Of a stretch of DNA of 64,000 nucleotides, positions 1 through 9,886 are shown in pieces (the first letter of the stretch is position 1; each line of letters opens with the position of its first letter). A program made the position numbers and the translations under genes. Under the pieces are notes generated by a model, which saw only the letters and a list, made by a program, of their open reading frames with translations, ran no database searches and was not told the DNA's origin. Source of the stretch: Cadophora sp. MPI-SDFR-AT-0126 (lineage: Eukaryota; Ascomycota; Leotiomycetes; Helotiales; Ploettnerulaceae); assembly GCA_020747065.1 (NCBI GenBank), contig JAGMVK010000003.1, positions 186,001 to 250,000 on the forward strand, in the 5' to 3' direction.

Positions 1-1274
1 CTGAGATCGACGAAATGTCATTTGCTAGCCTCATGTACAGAAGGCTTTTCTGGCGTTCTGCACCCCTCGGGGCTGGTGGTCTCGGCGCTGCACGGCTCGG
101 TGCTGCAGCGCTCGGTCACAACACACCACTGAACGCTCTCGTATTGTGGCCTCACCGATATCATAGCAGGAGCAACGCAATATCATAGGAGCGGGAACGA
201 GATTACTCGAAGACATGCGGCTTATACGGACAGCTCATTGTGCATGATCCTAAAGCGGCACTTTCTTGTTGAAGTCAAGACCACGAAATTCCCAATCTGT
301 GGTTTACTAGCGCCAATCAGGCCCCACAGTCAGCCTAGATGCCGGAGGTGATATCAACGGTTTGGATCCTACAGGGCATATCAGGGATATGGATTTTACA
401 CTCCGAATCGTGGATTGGCTGATCGACTGCAGGGAGAATTTCTTTTTGGTGATCAACAGAAAAAATTACATGTTTGTCACACACTGCAGCTAAGGACCTG
501 ACCGGCCTGGGGATTGGTGAAATCCACAGCGAGTTCTCTGTTGCCCAACCATCGCCCATCGGACTAGACGAAAATTGAGGTAAACAATCCAAAACTGGAA
601 AGATAGCATTATGATGAAACAGGTACGCTCAGGAGTGCAGTAGATCAAGATGCTGGCCGCGCGTTCAACAATTGAAAGAGAAGAGGTGAAATGGAAGATA
701 TAAGCCGGCGTCGTCTTCATCTTGGGCTCATTTTCACTGTCCAATTTCTGGCTCCTGAAATGCTTCACATCTCGACGACAAGGTTCCACTAGCAACCCAT
801 TAATGCACCTGAATTATGAAGTCCCAATTGGTACCTTTGGCTTGCTTGGTTGCATGGTTTTCCAGATGCACAGCCTGGGACGAAGGCACTTTGCCTTCAT
901 GCGCGGTACGTTACTCGCCTCTGCTACAGCCAATGACAGCGGTGTGGCATCTGTGCCACTGAATCGCTCCTCACTTGTCCGACATACCACATCATTCCAA
1001 CGCTGGCTGATAATCATTCCACGCACTGAAGTGGCCGTGCGTGACAAGTTTTGCCAGTCCCGATTGCGATGAGAGTAAATCTGGCTCGTGGGAGAGTTGT
1101 TTCTGTTCAAACTCGACTTTGACAGCGGAATTTAATTCTTGTGTTGACTCCTCCAGCTGTGCCGAATCTGAGAAAATAGGTAGGGTGGACAAGTAGCATA
1201 TTTTTCTTTTGAGATCAACAAGGGATTTTTGAGCCAAGGATTTCCCAACGGCTAACACCTTTCCCAACCATCAG
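1..1274. other. left flank, no complete gene supported
   Basis: No recognisable protein is encoded here on either strand. The 5' exon or exons of the plus-strand Trp-rich gene that starts at 1275 should lie in this stretch: the reading frame there enters through an intron acceptor (branch-like GCTAAC at 1251-1256, CAG at 1272-1274). I could not find a convincing signal-peptide exon. Candidate donors are GTACGT at 905 and GTAGGG near 1179. Confidence 0.5.
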
Positions 1275-1909
1275 ATGCAACAGAGCTGTGCACCACAACG
1301 GGAACATATTCAGATGCGAGCGCCACTTATTCAGCACAGCTCATTAGTCAATACTCAGAGCTAGAAAAGTGGTCGACTCAAGGCGGATCCTGGTCCGAGT
1401 ACCGCACTGGGATTTATTGGAGCGCGAGCGGAACGCACACATGGTACGACAAGGGACCATGGCCAACGGGCACCGCAGGGCCTTGGGGATCAGGCTCCTG
1501 GCCTGACGATAAATGTCCTGGATCGGATTGGCCTGGTTGGACGACGAGTGGCACGTGGGATAAAAGTGAATGGGATGCGGAATGGACGACGTGGAGCTCT
1601 TGGACAGACTGTTCGACGACGACGATGACAACTACGATCTCGACGATCAGTACGACGATAATCGGGACGGTGAGTACGACCGATGCAAGCGCGCCTGTTC
1701 GCCCAACGACGGAATCAGTCGTTACTACTTCGACGGCTGTGGCTGGGAGTTTGGTTACGAGTACTCCTAGTGCATCTGCTTCGGTAGCACCTTTGGAAGA
1801 GACGAGTGGATCGGCTGGAACTTCTGGTGAGAGACTGAGGTCCGTGAGATTCATGGCAACGGGTGCGACACTTTTCGGGATATTCTTTGGAATGGTCATC
1901 ATGTTCTAA
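1275..1909 (+). CDS. Trp/Thr/Ser-rich, probably GPI-anchored cell-surface protein (3' exon only)
   Basis: This is an open exon of about 210 codons. The first ~115 residues are unusually rich in Trp, Gly, Asp and Ser (recurring short W-x-x-W and G-x-W patterns). A Thr/Ser-rich stretch of about 60 residues follows, and the protein ends in a hydrophobic tail (ATLFGIFFGMVIMF) directly before the TAA. A Ser/Thr-rich stalk plus a C-terminal hydrophobic tail is the usual layout of fungal GPI-anchored wall proteins, so anchoring to membrane or wall is inferred. The exon is entered through an acceptor at 1272-1274 in phase 1, so the N-terminus, including any signal peptide, is missing from this call. 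A long antisense open frame (1414-1902) is a by-product of the biased composition. No catalytic domain is recognised. Confidence 0.55.
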
Positions 1910-4044
1910 GATTTGCATTTGTTCGAGAAAGACATGATGGCGGAGATGAGCCGCTGGTTTACTTGGACTTAGATTGAATAATGCCGTTTGGAGTTGGTTG
2001 GCTGGCGAACTTTGGACTCACACATAATAAATAATTCATCGGAATACATTCGAGCATTGAATCCTTCAATCTCATTTCTCGTATCTGCTTGAATTTCCAT
2101 ATGTATATAATTTAGTGTAACTCCAATGGCTAGGATTTTCTGCAGCTTGCCGTTTCCACGAAAAGTCTCCCGCGAACCGACTCGATCTTGGGATGTTGAC
2201 ATCTTACAAGCAGCTGTCTCGCGCTTGAGGGTCACTGAAATGGCAACGATGATAAGATCTGATATGATAATCACATGCCAGAAATAAAGAAACATAATAT
2301 GCCTTAGCCCTTTCTGGTGTTACTGGAGCGGATTGGTGGGCGACGTTCGTTGATTTCAGACGCTCCACATTCAGAGACTATTCACATGGCCGCCGTATGA
2401 ACGTCCTTAGATATGCTCACTCGGCAGAGCTGCTGAGATTATGGGTATTTTCAGGTTCTCGGATGAATGTCTGTGTAGTCGCTGTTTCAAATACAAGTGT
2501 TCGTTGGACGAATCTGACTTCTGAGAATACTTTCTATCTCTCGATTTGAAAGATACGGGCCACTCTCCACCCGTAGACAGGGCTGATGTCACCACACAAT
2601 CTCGCAACTCACGTCCACCCACATGATACTCCCCGGAGAGGTCACAGTCTGAACGTCACAAGCATGCCGGGGTTATATTGGAAATCATGCTTTCGCTTAT
2701 CGGGTAACTGCCGAATGTAAACAACCTTGCTGCCTCACTTTGGGCGTCTACTAGATGGTGGCGTTATACACTAATCAAACAAAATCTAAAAGATCGTCCA
2801 CCTCAAGCGATATGATAAGTATTGTTTAGTTCAATCTCGGTATGTGCCCATTGGCCGGGGTTTGTTCAAAAGTATTATTTGACTGTATGGTTACTTGCAA
2901 TTTAATTTTATGGTTAGAAGTGTAACATGAAATTCAAACTCTGCTAGGTGAACCATGACGATTTTGGAGACTATACAATTTACGGTAGAGACAGGCTGTT
3001 GCAGAAAAGGCTAGAGAATAACCTGCCTAGGATGAAGGCTATGACTCAAAGGATGTTATGCTGATCTGTGAGCAAGTCTTGAATTGGTTTTCGAGGACAT
3101 CCATTTCCAACCCAAAGGACCATGTGCAGTGGCTTTGAGGTACTGGTATCAATACATATAGCATGTTCACGTAGTTCAGGAACAGGGAGGTCAAATAGTT
3201 TGCCTCAGCAGAAGCTCTCGCTTTTAGTGCGGTCGAACATTGGCCGAAAGCCTGCGTAGTAAAACATTGATGCTTCTTTGGGAGTATGCGAAATATGGTC
3301 CAAGTCCAGAAGCTTGACACAAGATCGCGATCATGTCTGGAAGGGTCGCTTGGAGCAAGCGCCAAATGGTCTCGGAAAATTGGAAAAACATGTGAAAGTA
3401 CATTTCAAAACTCAGGAGAAGCTGAAAATATGCCATACCTAGGTGCTCCAGACCAGGAAGTATCCATGTAGACCGTAGCAATGAAGCTTCCAGCCACCCA
3501 ACTGTCTAGTCCGGGAGCCGTAATATCATATCTGCAAGATCTCATTGACTCCAACCACAACTGACAGATTGGGAGACGCTTCCAACTGCTCGTATCCAAC
3601 GCCATGGTCTCAGAATTATGCCATTTCTGTGATATAATTAAGATCCTGAATTAGCTAGTCTACAGGCCATGAAGTCCGAGAGAAAGAATCTGAGGCTATT
3701 TTGAGCCGCCGAGGCTCAACCGTCACGGATCGTCGAATTCCCCCAAAGCCCCCCTCCCCCCGCCCCCAAAGACTACTGCAACAACTTTGACCACAGCTCT
3801 CAGATACATGCAGGTACCGGAACGGTAAACCCGAGGATCACCACTCTATCAAACACGAGCCGGAAACTAATGTCGCAACTTTGGCCCCCCTGACTAAAGA
3901 TGATATGCATGTGATTGGTGGTGAAGTTTGGAAGGTCGAAGCTTTTGAGCACAGAGAGATAAATACGCTTATGCAGGAACGGAAACGGTCAAACCAGATG
4001 TTTCGAGCGCGGTATGAATACGAGCGGAAGTAGCTATTCTAATG
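1910..4044. other. gene-poor stretch with weak coding remnants
   Basis: No complete gene is supported. On the minus strand between about 3040 and 3605 several short frames read like protein (for example WLESMRSCRYDITAPGLDSW near 3540) but are broken by frame changes, and I do not recognise a family. They may be a decayed gene or exons of an unrecognised one. A C-rich tract lies at about 3739-3770. Confidence 0.4.
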
Positions 4045-4062
4045 TATCCCATCGACCGCCAT
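4045..4062 (+). repeat. left terminal inverted repeat of the piggyBac element
   Basis: The 18-base sequence TATCCCATCGACCGCCAT is repeated in inverted orientation at 6030-6047. A second inverted match just inside (GCATTTTAGC at about 4070-4079 versus 6014-6023 inverted) extends the similarity, so the terminal repeat is interrupted rather than perfect. The CCC near the outer end resembles the usual start of piggyBac termini. The expected TTAA target-site duplication is not visible on either side. Confidence 0.75.
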
Positions 4063-4141
4063 CGCTTGCGCATTTTAGCCTGACAGGGGGTTGAGCCAAT
4101 CAGAACGCCGCATTTCGGGGTTGGATACAGTCAATTCTACT

Positions 4142-5902
4142 CTACTCTACAGCGCCATGATACCTATCAAAACAAGGGCCTTCTTTACAAAGGTGTACGT
4201 TACACTGTTTACAGCCAAAATATACTGTACTTCGCTTTCCAAAGCTCTGAATATTCGCCGAGGTTTCCCCTAAAACTACTCGCCGGCGCTTTCCATACCT
4301 TTCCCCTTGACACGCTTTACAATCACCTCTCCACGTCATTCGTAGCTTCTGATGGCGCTCAGCCGGAATAAGAGATTCGTCAATATTTCCGTGTGAGAAA
4401 CGCCTTTTCCTCGTGCCTAACGGAGACCCAGTAGAGTGAAGCAATGCTCGTATGATTTCTTTCCGGAATTTGACCTGTGTTGTCCACCGATCCTCGTCTT
4501 CAACTTGCCAGTGGTTCTGTACGTTGGCATGTATCGATATAAGGTAAGAATTGACTAGAACCGTCTGAAGAAGCCAATTCCAAAGAGCTTGCCATCCTCC
4601 ACGACGAATTGGCCTATCTCCGGAATTGTAGGACTTGAGTTGGTCCCCGACGTCGACAGCATTCATGAATTGGTTGTAAAGCCACGCAAACGCGGGCTCA
4701 TCTAATTCCTTGCTATTCTGCTCTCCAAACCATGGTCTAGAGATAGCCGCATTTGAAGAGGTTTCACTTAGTTTATGGCGAATCGTAGAGACAGTACCAG
4801 AGCTATCGTTGCAATTCATCATGAAAAGCGTAGGTGCGTTATCGTTCCAAAGAGCCTGGGTCACAGTATTGTTGGTGTTACAGGCTATAAAGAGAGCGTT
4901 GTACGGTATCCGGGTCTCTGATTTCTTCGCATTTGCCTGCAAAGTAAGGAGCCTTTGCACGATCCCGGAATCCCGTCTTGCTGTACCAATAGCACCGAAT
5001 CCAAGCTCCCGGAGGTACATCATCAGCTTATTCGACACGAAGAGATTGTCTAGCAATACTATGTAATTTGCGGGAGGCAAACGACACAACAGATGCGGTA
5101 CAACAGCCTGCGTACGATTTCCAGAGAGGCCGGCACCTCTATTCGTCTTTAGCCCTCCAAGAGCTACAGGAGCTCGCACGCCCTCTAGCCCCTGAGCTCC
5201 TTTAGAATGCCAGGTCCACTGTAAAAAGTAGCCTAATTGGGCGACTACCCATACTTTATAGCCTGTCGGTATAGGCTTAGAAGGTATAGTTGTTGTTTCA
5301 GAAGCTCGTCCGGTAAAGCGTTGCATACACTCGTCCACAGTAACGTTCCGGCCTGGTGTCCAAAGCCGAAGGGATACTCTTTGAACGTGGGAATTGAGTG
5401 GTTCTACCCTCTCAAATAGGCGTAATCTCGTGCCCTTAGGTGGAGGGGCACAAAGACAGAATCTCCGGTGTAAGATTTCAAAGCGATTCCGTGACATATA
5501 TTTACGTACTGCGTGTTGCGGGCTGTCCTCATCTGTAGACCAATAGTCCTCTATTTGATTCTCTATATGTAGCCCCATATAGATCAATATTCCGAGGTAG
5601 ACTTTAATCTCAGGAAGCGTAGTATCGTACTAACTGTGAGAGCGAGAATGAGGTTTAGACAAATCAGGCTCTTTGATATTTTTATTTGTAAAATCCACTA
5701 TTTCCTGGAGTATTTCATCTGTAAAAAAGAGAGAGAATATAGCAAAAGGATCAGTAGAACTGACGGAAAGAGGTAGCTTTATTTGAGGCTGGAAATCGAG
5801 GCAATGGAAAGGGATAAATAGTCCGGAACCTTCTTTAATCGGCTTCGCTTTAGGTCGGTACGTTCCATCAAGAATAGGATCAGGTTGCATATCTTCCGCC
5901 AT
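4142..5902 (-). pseudogene. piggyBac transposase with one in-frame stop codon
   Basis: From an ATG at 5902 the frame covers about 585 residues, the usual length of piggyBac transposases (DDE_Tnp_1_7 family, TTAA-specific cut-and-paste). It is interrupted once by TAG at 5630-5632 (codon ~91), between an N-terminal segment (PFAIFSLFFTDEILQEI) and the catalytic part, with no frameshift. The three family aspartates are visible: VTVDECMQRFTGR (D~190), YIVLLDNLF (D~285) and NAVDVGDQLK (D~417). The C-terminus has the Cys/His zinc-binding pattern CKAC...CKQC...HLC...C. Open sequence exists upstream of 5902 but lacks ATG. No splice signals bracket the stop, so it is called a nonsense mutation. Readthrough is possible but unsupported. 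Confidence 0.85.
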
Positions 5903-6029
5903 CTTTTCTGTGCTAATTTGAGTGAGAATTGCTCTTGATTCAGCACAAGAACGATCATATGGAGGGTGTGTTGATGTGCCGTTGCGAGGGGTAACGATCC
6001 TTGTAAGCCCCACCACGCTAAAATGCGTG

Positions 6030-6047
6030 TATGGCGGTCGATGGGAT
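6030..6047 (-). repeat. right terminal inverted repeat of the piggyBac element
   Basis: This is the inverted partner of 4045-4062: the reverse complement reads TATCCCATCGACCGCCAT without mismatch. Flanking DNA to the right shows no TTAA. Confidence 0.75.
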
Positions 6048-6520
6048 AGTAGTAGCTTGGATTGTCAGACTATGATCTTCATGTGATGGTGAAGCTAGAA
6101 GCTAATGAGGGAGGTCTGAACTCGGAATACGAGCCGAGCTTTGACTATTGGAGGAGGGTGACTAAAACGAGAGATTCCAGAGAAGGTTAGAATGAGCATG
6201 GAAATAAAATAAGAACAGAAACTGGGGTTTGAGCGAGTGCTCGAATTATCACAAGTCACCATTTGGCTATGCCACATCAGGACTCGCATATTTAATCTGG
6301 AACAGAAGAGTATTGGAGAAGTTTGCTTGCATTCTGTTCTATTCGTGTCTTCAAGTTCTGTGAACGAGAATCTTCATCAACTCTGTCCCAATCTCTATCC
6401 GTTCCCAATGCTATGCTATGCTATGCTGTTCAATCGATGCAGTTACAGATACGCTCAAATCCTAACCCCCAACACCTTGCTATGCTGAAAAAAAAAAGAG
6501 CAAATACAAAAGAAATCATT
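6048..6520. other. short intergenic stretch
   Basis: Nothing is recognised apart from small simple repeats (CTATG units near 6410-6427 and a short A tract at 6487-6496). It holds the 3' flank of the phosphodiesterase gene. Confidence 0.4.
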
Positions 6521-7684
6521 CTACAACCAAACAAAGTTGCCAATGGCGATAACAGACATCGCCATCGCTGCAACACCAAACCAACTCCTCGACTCCGGTC
6601 TCACTCCCGCACTCGTGCCAGCAGTCAACTGCGCTGTGCTGAGAGAGATCCGTCCCGTGGGCGTGATTCCGTTCAGTGTATCCGCGACCTCGATGGCGGG
6701 TCCGACGTTGAAGAAGTCCACCAACACGAATGTCGGCTTGCCTCCCCACTCCGAGTTGCACTGCACGGCGTGAGTGCCCAATGCTCCGGTTGTGTTTGTG
6801 GCAGCAGAGTTCGTCGTCTCGATCAGTGAGACAGCTGGTACCGTGATGCCGAAGGCCATCTCACTGTACTGGAAGTGGTTCATGAGGGACATGTATCCAG
6901 AGGAGATGGCGGATGCTCCAGTGCCGGACGAGAGGGACGTGGGGCGGTCGACGGTGCAATTGAAACCTGTGGAGGATGTCACGTCGTATGGGTTCTCGAA
7001 CATGTACGTGAATTCCGGCAGAAGATAGGGGTAGGTCGTGTCGTAGTCGATACTGGCAATATATGTTACCAGACGAGTGTTGGCAGTGATGAGTGTCTGG
7101 AGGGTTGGCCAGGTCGCCATGGCAGATGTTGATTCCGGTGTGTATCCATACGTGGAGATACCGGATGCTTCGAAGACAGTGCCAAACTCCGATGCTTTAA
7201 AGTTGTCCGAATTCACGAGTAGAATCGAGACGACCTCGTTTGGATTGGCATCCATCCACGTCTTGATCTTCGACAGCCAACTCTCCAATGATCCGCCGTC
7301 TAGTAGAGAGCATGATGTGTGGCATAACTCCAGGGTACCGTTCGAGTCATGGACTTGTGCTTGTAGTAACCGGATGCCTGCCGACAATGCCACTGTTGCG
7401 TTGTAGAATGTATTCCCTGCCGTTGAAAACCCTGTACTGCTATCCCTCAAAAATGCAACATCGTGTGCTCCCATATGTGTGATATTGTTGTAGTTTCGAT
7501 TGCAGAGGTCGGGTGAGTTGTTACATGCCACTGTGCTCGTCGAAGCTGCCGCCTGAGAGGCGGATGCGGCTGTTGCTGTGATCGTCGATACTGAGGATGA
7601 GGATAATCCGAACTGTGGTACGGCTTGTGCGAAGCCTGTGAGCGAGAGGATTGCCGCAGATGCGGTTAATATTGAAGGGAGCAT
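6521..7684 (-). CDS. secreted PLC-like phosphodiesterase, GPI-type tail
   Basis: This is an intronless frame of 387 codons. The start at 7684 gives a clean signal peptide ([21 protein letters not shown]); the frame stays open upstream but that part looks like untranslated leader. After a Ser/Thr-rich linker comes the PI-PLC X-like TIM barrel: [14 protein letters not shown] carries the first catalytic-type His and LELCHTSC the second, with VLVDFFNVG near the end of the barrel. The C-terminus is a Ser-rich stretch plus a hydrophobic tail ([20 protein letters not shown]), the GPI-anchor signal layout. Such fungal proteins are usually annotated as PLC-like phosphodiesterases; the true substrate is unknown. 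Several N-glycosylation sequons (NIT, NAT, NGT) fit secretion. Confidence 0.85.
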   Translation of the reverse strand: MLPSILTASAAILSLTGFAQAVPQFGLSSSSVSTITATAASASQAAASTSTVACNNSPDLCNRNYNNITHMGAHDVAFLRDSSTGFSTAGNTFYNATVALSAGIRLLQAQVHDSNGTLELCHTSCSLLDGGSLESWLSKIKTWMDANPNEVVSILLVNSDNFKASEFGTVFEASGISTYGYTPESTSAMATWPTLQTLITANTRLVTYIASIDYDTTYPYLLPEFTYMFENPYDVTSSTGFNCTVDRPTSLSSGTGASAISSGYMSLMNHFQYSEMAFGITVPAVSLIETTNSAATNTTGALGTHAVQCNSEWGGKPTFVLVDFFNVGPAIEVADTLNGITPTGRISLSTAQLTAGTSAGVRPESRSWFGVAAMAMSVIAIGNFVWL

Positions 7685-9439
7685 ATTGGTAGTAATGATG
7701 TTGCTGTTAAAGAAATTTCGACTATCGAGGCTCGGTATAAATATGTCCTGGTGCTTGTTTTGTTGGAGAAACAGTTGAGCGAACGTCTTCACAGAGAGTG
7801 GGAAATTAATAACTGGAAGTGCAAACAGATATACGAGGTAGGTATGCAAGGAAATAGAGATAGAAGTATACAAAAGGAAGAGGCTCAGAAGAGAACATCT
7901 TCGCACTGCGAAGTTATTACGACGAGCGGATCACTGCGCCTCAATGAGGTTGAATTCTCTGGGTCTCACCCGCAAATTCGTCGTCAGCAACACGAACTGT
8001 CTGGAATCAGTGGACCGGTAGTTCGGGAGAATTCAGATCAAACTGCCAATCAGCAGTCTTGGTGCATCCTGAAACCCACCGGCAAGGCTTGGGTCAGCTT
8101 GGTACAGAGTGCCAATTCAAGGGGTCCTTGGGGTCGTGGGTGGGATTTGAGGATTTGAAGATGTTTTGGTGGAGAAGAGCTGCTGGCAGTTGGTTCTCAG
8201 TGGGCGGTTTTTGTGGAGGAGCAGCGCGGCACTCGACCAGAAGGAGGTTGGTGGGTGGTGGCTGACAACAGCCGCCCTATTTTTGGATCTCGGATTTCAG
8301 CACTGACCAAATGTCATCGTTTCATATGATGACGACGACTCTCACGAGATGAAAGTCGAAGGCACTACTTGAAGGTGAAAGAAGACACTCGCCTCTTATT
8401 CAAAGCCTTTGACAATTGGCACTTCTGCAACTCATTGATTTGAACAACGAGACTGTCTGTTCTTGGACTCTAGATGGTCGGGTTTGTTAGGCTTCCAAGA
8501 GGCTCAAACCTCCAAGGACTTGGCTCGTGGATGGCCGTGGGCGGGACAAGTATTTGCTGTTACCCGAGAGTGATTTATCGAAACGATGTCCTTTGTTCAG
8601 TTGAACACTTTGTGGAGGATACGTCTGTGGCAGTCACTTGTTGTGGTCAACTGTGGAGTTGCTCTTGCATCTGCAAATCATCTTTCTTTGTTGTTGTTTT
8701 CTATTACGGCGGGCTACGGTCGTCTGTATCGGATCCTCACTTTGCTGCATCCTCTGAAGCTTTTCAGAATTGATCTTATTCCACGGTCAGTCTCGGACAT
8801 TCTATTCAGCGACCGACCTATATCACAAATTCTTATACTGGAAGTCATTCGTAAAGAGAGAGCATTTTCTCGCTATCCCAGATGTAGAACCATCTTGGAT
8901 CCATGATACGATAAGTTCCACTCTATCCGGTGTTTAAATGATGGAGACGCAATATTCCCCATGCTTGTGCCGAGACAAGTAGAATCGCTGGTCTAAATCC
9001 TCGTCGTCTGTGTCAAGGTCTCGAGCTCATTCTCTTGCCACTGCTCGACTACTTCGAACTACCCAAATCTTTTGAATTGACCTTTCTTCCCTATGGGCAA
9101 GAGCAAAAGACCAGTAAGTATCGGCTGCTCGTGATCCATCCCACCAGGAACGGCTTCCATTATCCTGACAGGCAGATAGAACACATCCAGCGGGTCGGCT
9201 TCCACACTTGCACCATTTTCAGTTCCGTATCGAGTGTATCGCCATAAGCTTACCTTTCTATACGATTGGCCGAAAAACTCTTCGATTTCTGTTTCCACTA
9301 CCAAACCAACTAAGTATAGTTTTAATTTATTAAGACTAGCCGCAGTGGGGTTTAAGCTCAGAGTCTTAACACCAGGTGGCTCTGGTGGCTCGCTAAGAAC
9401 TTTGACTACGCTGATACAGCCCGACGGTGACTTATAACC
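7685..9439. other. intergenic, no gene supported
   Basis: The first ~150 bases should contain the promoter and leader of the minus-strand phosphodiesterase gene. Short plus-strand frames at 7751-8265 and 8474-8906 lack domains, homology patterns or splice support. I see nothing else. Confidence 0.4.
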
Positions 9440-9660
9440 TTGGTACCGAAACCCTAGGTACCCCAAATTCATTCATTTAGTGACAGCAAGCTGCACATTC
9501 CATCAGTCAAAATCTGAATTATGACTGTTCTTTTCTCGCTCCTGTGAGAAATTTGGTACCGAAATCGTAGATACCGAATTCATTCATCTGGTGAAAGCAA
9601 GCTTCACATTCCATCAGGCCACATCTGAATTATGACTGTTCCTTTCGCGCTCCTGTGAAT
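9440..9660. repeat. imperfect tandem duplication, two copies of about 112 bp
   Basis: Copy 1 runs from about 9440 to 9552 and copy 2 from about 9553 to 9660. They share TTGGTACCGAAA near the start, AATTCATTCAT, CACATTCCATCAG, ATCTGAATTATGACTGTTC and CGCTCCTGTGA at the end, in the same order and spacing (offset 111-113). Sequence between the shared blocks has diverged by point changes. It ends about 230 bases before the Fic gene ATG, so it may lie in that gene's promoter. Confidence 0.85.
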
Positions 9661-9886
9661 CACAAGGTCTGTCTCCATCTGCCGCAAAATTATATTTATC
9701 GCCTTCTCTCACACCTCCCAAACTCTTTTCTTCTCAGTCATCAAACCACTTACTGCGATATCACGTCTCTCGCTCACAACTTTCACACAACTCCAAGTCT
9801 TCTATCATCACATAGACTTCTCAAAAACATCTCCTCCACCCATCTGCACAATTGTCTCCATTTTGCTGCAACCATCTCTCGTCATC

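Larger units (their letters stand above)
4045..6047 (-). mobile_element. piggyBac-family DNA transposon, about 2.0 kb, non-autonomous by mutation
   Basis: The element is bounded by the inverted repeats at 4045-4062 and 6030-6047 and contains one minus-strand transposase reading frame filling most of its length. Presence of both termini and a nearly full-length transposase suggests a fairly recent insertion. The single internal stop codon (5630-5632) makes this copy probably non-autonomous, but its ends could still be mobilised by another source. The TTAA duplications typical of the family are absent, so the exact outer boundary is uncertain by a few bases. Confidence 0.75.

Noticed and set aside
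722..1072. 116-codon plus-strand frame as the 5' exon of the Trp-rich gene
   Set aside because: A GTACGT donor at 905 would join in phase, but the sequence has no signal peptide and no regular composition, so I did not include it.
1414..1902. 162-codon minus-strand frame rich in Val and Ile
   Set aside because: It is antisense to the Trp/Thr-rich gene, and its composition is what the complement of Thr/Asp/Ser codons produces; it has no domain and no splice or start context.
5588..5632. Intron around the in-frame stop of the piggyBac transposase
   Set aside because: No GT donor and AG acceptor pair near the stop removes it while keeping phase and the conserved flanking residues.
9059..9472. 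137-codon minus-strand frame
   Set aside because: It overlaps the tandem duplication and has no recognisable domain.
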